Positions 6,050 through 7,580 of a stretch of DNA of 7,580 bases are shown piece by piece. The stretch covers positions 1 to 7,580 of the forward strand of contig CBIHNH010000030.1 of the NCBI GenBank assembly GCA_966211425.1, read 5' to 3'. Both the position numbers and the translations under genes were made by a program. The notes under the pieces are model-generated. The model had not been told where the DNA came from, searched no databases, and was given only the letters and a program-made list of their open reading frames with translations. The number at the start of each line of letters is the position of its first letter. Position 1 is the stretch's first letter. Source of the DNA: CBIHNH01 sp966211425 (lineage in GTDB: Bacteria > Patescibacteriota > Saccharimonadia > Saccharimonadales > Saccharimonadaceae).

Positions 6050-6198
6050 ATCCTTCGAGACCAACCGGGGGTAATGTTTTCCTAACACTAGATGAAAGGG
6101 AGCTTTATATGCTCACATCTGTGGATGTGTCCTGCGAGCACCCACCTTGCGCTTACGCGGGGAACTCATCTTCCTCGGTCTCTCGAAGGTTTTATTTT
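6050..6198 (+). ncRNA. Unassigned structured RNA, about 150 nt; 6S-like outline
   Basis: The gap between the protease and tRNA-Pro has no credible gene but folds as one RNA. CCTTCGAGA (6052-6060) pairs perfectly with TCTCGAAGG (6181-6189). After a small internal loop (6061-6063 against 6180), 6064-6071 (ACCGGGGG) pairs with 6172-6179 (with G-U pairs). This gives about 17 bp of closing stem beginning at the predicted transcription start and followed by TTTTATTTT (6190-6198). Inside are a hairpin 6110-6140 (UGCUC/GAGCA plus ACAUC/GAUGU, loop UGUG), an alternative hairpin 6090-6120, and a hairpin 6145-6162 (CCUUGCG/CGCGGGG, loop CUUA). A closing stem, open centre and apical hairpin fit 6S RNA in outline, but the sequence does not let me name it. 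It lacks the SRP RNA GGAAG/AGCA signature and tRNA-like ends of tmRNA. That it is an RNA gene is fairly likely; 6S identity is a guess. Confidence 0.6.
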
Positions 6199-6206
6199 GG
6201 AAATAT

Positions 6207-6283
6207 CGGGATGTGGCGCAGTCTGGTAGCGCGCACCGCTGGGGGTGGTGAGGTCGCTGGTTCGAGTCCAGTCATCCCGACCA
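6207..6283 (+). tRNA. tRNA-Pro (GGG), CCA encoded
   Basis: A complete cloverleaf: acceptor CGGGATG/CATCCCG (6207-6213 and 6273-6279), D stem GCGC/GCGC, anticodon stem CACCG/TGGTG (6234-6238 and 6246-6250) with loop CTGGGGG and anticodon GGG (6241-6243), a 5-nt variable loop AGGTC, T arm GCTGG-TTCGAGT-CCAGT, discriminator A, and CCA encoded at 6281-6283. No promoter of its own is obvious between 6198 and 6207, so it may be made by read-through from the preceding RNA gene. Confidence 0.97.
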
Positions 6284-6285
6284 TA

Positions 6286-6314
6286 TTGCAATTTCATACT
6301 ACTTATGCTATAAT
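6286..6314 (+). promoter_or_regulatory. Promoter of the Nudix-RNase H gene
   Basis: TTGCAA (6286-6291), a 17-nt spacer and TGC-TATAAT (TG at 6306-6307, -10 at 6309-6314) make the best promoter in the window. It starts 3 nt after the tRNA CCA. The predicted start near 6321 leaves only about 10 nt of leader, without a clear Shine-Dalgarno site. Confidence 0.8.
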
Positions 6315-6330
6315 TTAAAGAGATACTATC

Positions 6331-7200
6331 ATGAAACAAAAAGTCACTACCAAAGCAATCATCAAGCAAGACGGCAAAGTCTTGCTGCTTCGTCGCACCG
6401 GTGGCCGTCCAAGTATCCGGGGGATGTATGAGTTGCCAGGTGGTCGCGTTCACATGAACCAGCAGCCCGAAGATGCGGTGCGGCATGCGCTCCGGATTCA
6501 TACTAACGTGACGGCCGAAACGGTCCAGCTGCACGACGTTATGTCGTTCGTCGACCCGGATGATCGTGAGCTCCAGTACGTTTTTATCGTCTACGAGGCG
6601 AGCCTGAAGCCGACTGATAAAACGATTGAACTCAGTTCAGAATATGATCGATATGTCTGGAAAAAGTTGAGCGATATACAACGAAATGAGCTGACGCAGT
6701 CTACGCTTCAGGTGCTTGGTCTTCAGGAGATTCCGTTTGCAACAGGGACACCACAACAAACCGACATCACCGTAGATGCAAAAAACACATCATTTGAGCA
6801 CGCTCTTATCTATACTGACGGTGGATCACGTGGCAACCCGGGTCCGTCGGCAAGCGGCTTTGTTTTCTTGAATGAAGCAGGTGAGGTGATAACTGAGGGG
6901 GGCGCTTATCTCGGCATAACCACTAACAACGTTGCCGAGTACCAGGCGGTATATCTTGGCCTTGTTCAGGCTCAGGAGCTTGGTGTTCGCGTGGTTGATT
7001 TCCGGATGGACTCGCAGCTAGTGGCTAACCAAATGAACGGTATTTATAAGATCAAGCATCCCGATCTCGCCATCATCAACAACCGCATAAAAGAGCTTGC
7101 TAAGCAGTTCGACAAAGTAACCTACTCGCATGTGCGCCGCGAATACAACAAACTCGCTGATGGGGTGGTCAACAAGATACTCGACCAGCGCGAAACCTAA
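6331..7200 (+). CDS. Degenerate Nudix domain fused to ribonuclease HI
   Basis: A 289-aa two-domain protein. Residues 1 to about 135 have the Nudix fold: a TTKAIIKQDGKVLLLRR strand pair, ELPGGR at 34-39, and later EYDRYVWKKLSDI. Aligned on Gly38, the catalytic Nudix box is lost: Glu44 is Gln44, the RE pair is His52-Ala53, and the EE pair is Ile56-His57. Residues about 155-289 are a complete RNase HI of the YpdQ/archaeal-like type, with DEDD residues Asp163 (YTDGG), Glu203 (NNVAEY), Asp227 (MDSQLV) and Asp277 (LADGVV). RNase HI cleaves RNA in RNA/DNA hybrids. The RNase H half should be active and the Nudix half is probably a binding module. The ATG at 6331 fits the Nudix N terminus. rnpB follows after 21 nt with its own -10. 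Confidence 0.9.
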   Translation: MKQKVTTKAIIKQDGKVLLLRRTGGRPSIRGMYELPGGRVHMNQQPEDAVRHALRIHTNVTAETVQLHDVMSFVDPDDRELQYVFIVYEASLKPTDKTIELSSEYDRYVWKKLSDIQRNELTQSTLQVLGLQEIPFATGTPQQTDITVDAKNTSFEHALIYTDGGSRGNPGPSASGFVFLNEAGEVITEGGAYLGITTNNVAEYQAVYLGLVQAQELGVRVVDFRMDSQLVANQMNGIYKIKHPDLAIINNRIKELAKQFDKVTYSHVRREYNKLADGVVNKILDQRET

Positions 7201-7206
7201 GAGATT

Positions 7207-7215
7207 TGCTATACT
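7207..7215 (+). promoter_or_regulatory. Extended -10 promoter of rnpB
   Basis: TGCTATACT (TG at 7207-7208, TATACT at 7210-7215) predicts transcription from about 7222, exactly the first base of the P1 helix of RNase P RNA. No good -35 is visible at the end of the preceding gene. Confidence 0.7.
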
Positions 7216-7221
7216 ATTTAA

Positions 7222-7580
7222 TAGCCAGATGATTAGGCGATCGCCTGTGGCAACACAGGAGGAAAGTCCGGGCAGCACAGAACAACGACAGTTGCTAACG
7301 GCAACCGGGGGCAACCCTAGGGAAAGTGCCACAGAAACGATACTACCTTGCCCCTAAAGGACAAGGAAAAGGTGAAAAGAGTGAGGTAAGAGCTCACAGC
7401 ACGCTATGGTGACATAGTGCGAGGGTAAACCCTGTCGGCTGCAAGGAGATCTGCTATGCCACCCCCGGGTGGTGACTGTTCGTTCAGCAGATCGTTTTAA
7501 CCCGCTCGAACCCGCGAGCAATCTCGGGTCTAGATAGATGATCGTCCACGACAGAACCCGGCTTACCGATCATCTGGCTA
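7222..7580 (+). ncRNA. rnpB: RNase P RNA, bacterial type A (complete or cut within a few nt of the 3' end)
   Basis: This is the catalytic RNA of RNase P, which removes 5' leaders from tRNA precursors. P1 is a perfect 12-bp helix (7222-7233 with 7569-7580), P2 pairs 7236-7242 with 7540-7546, and P3 is a short hairpin CCTGTG-GCAA-CACAGG (7244-7259) with a GNRA loop. The conserved core GAGGAAAGTCCGGGC follows, then GGTAAGAGCTCACAGC, GAGGGTAAACCCTG, and the 3' core ACAGAACCCGGCTTA. P15 is 7448-7455 with 7486-7493. Its internal loop contains a small hairpin (7459-7463 with 7468-7472) and no obvious free GGU, which normally pairs with the tRNA CCA end. Any terminator lies beyond the window. Confidence 0.97.

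Noticed and set aside
6050..6198. SRP (4.5S) RNA or tmRNA identity for the unassigned RNA
   Set aside because: The SRP apical GGAAG/AGCA loop signature is absent on both strands, and there are no tRNA-like ends or CCA as in tmRNA.
6092..6229. Possible 45-aa small protein starting at ATG 6092
   Set aside because: No ribosome-binding site, it ends inside tRNA-Pro, and the same bases are explained by the base-paired RNA.
6109..6318. 69-codon open frame on the plus strand
   Set aside because: It runs through the whole of tRNA-Pro and the next promoter, and its sequence has no protein-like features.
1..7580. Mobile element, CRISPR array or prophage
   Set aside because: No transposase, integrase, direct-repeat array or terminal inverted repeats were seen; the content is housekeeping.

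Overview
The window looks like chromosomal DNA from a reduced bacterium of the Patescibacteria (Candidate Phyla Radiation), most likely Saccharibacteria-like. This is an inference from gene style, not from a database match. The signs are a threonyl-tRNA synthetase without its N-terminal TGS domain, a shortened MiaA, a wHTH/nucleotidyltransferase-like regulator next to a metallo-beta-lactamase-fold protein without its metal ligands, a Nudix-RNase H fusion, and several genes whose -10 box sits directly on the start codon. TGA works as a normal stop (1971-2579, 2566-2871), so code 25 of Gracilibacteria/Absconditabacteria does not apply.

Layout. Positions 1-51 hold the 5' part of a tRNA-Val(GAC) on the minus strand, divergent from a tightly packed plus-strand run: thrS (122-1963), a HAD 5'-nucleotidase-like gene (1971-2579), an alkyltransferase-like gene (2566-2871) and miaA (2871-3752). 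A second unit with its own promoter follows: a wHTH regulator (3795-4385) and a degenerate MBL-fold protein (4405-5031). It ends at a bidirectional terminator shared with the convergent minus-strand rpmB (5098-5292). Divergent from rpmB is an M50 site-2-protease-like membrane protease (5388-6020).

The last third is rich in RNA. A 186-base gap after the protease holds a promoter, a long-range base-paired closing stem and a U-rich end. I read it as an unassigned structured RNA of about 150 nt (6050-6198), 6S-like in outline. It is followed by tRNA-Pro(GGG) with encoded CCA (6207-6283), a degenerate-Nudix/RNase HI fusion (6331-7200) and an almost or fully complete type A RNase P RNA gene (7222-7580).

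The content is mostly translation and RNA metabolism: tRNA charging (ThrRS), tRNA A37 modification (MiaA), tRNA genes, tRNA 5' maturation (RNase P), a ribosomal protein (bL28) and RNA/DNA-hybrid removal (RNase H). Nucleotide and DNA-damage functions (HAD phosphatase, ATL) are embedded among them. The items most worth pursuing are the unassigned RNA, the two apparent pseudoenzyme domains, and the repeated TGCTA-type extended -10 promoters with little or no 5' leader.
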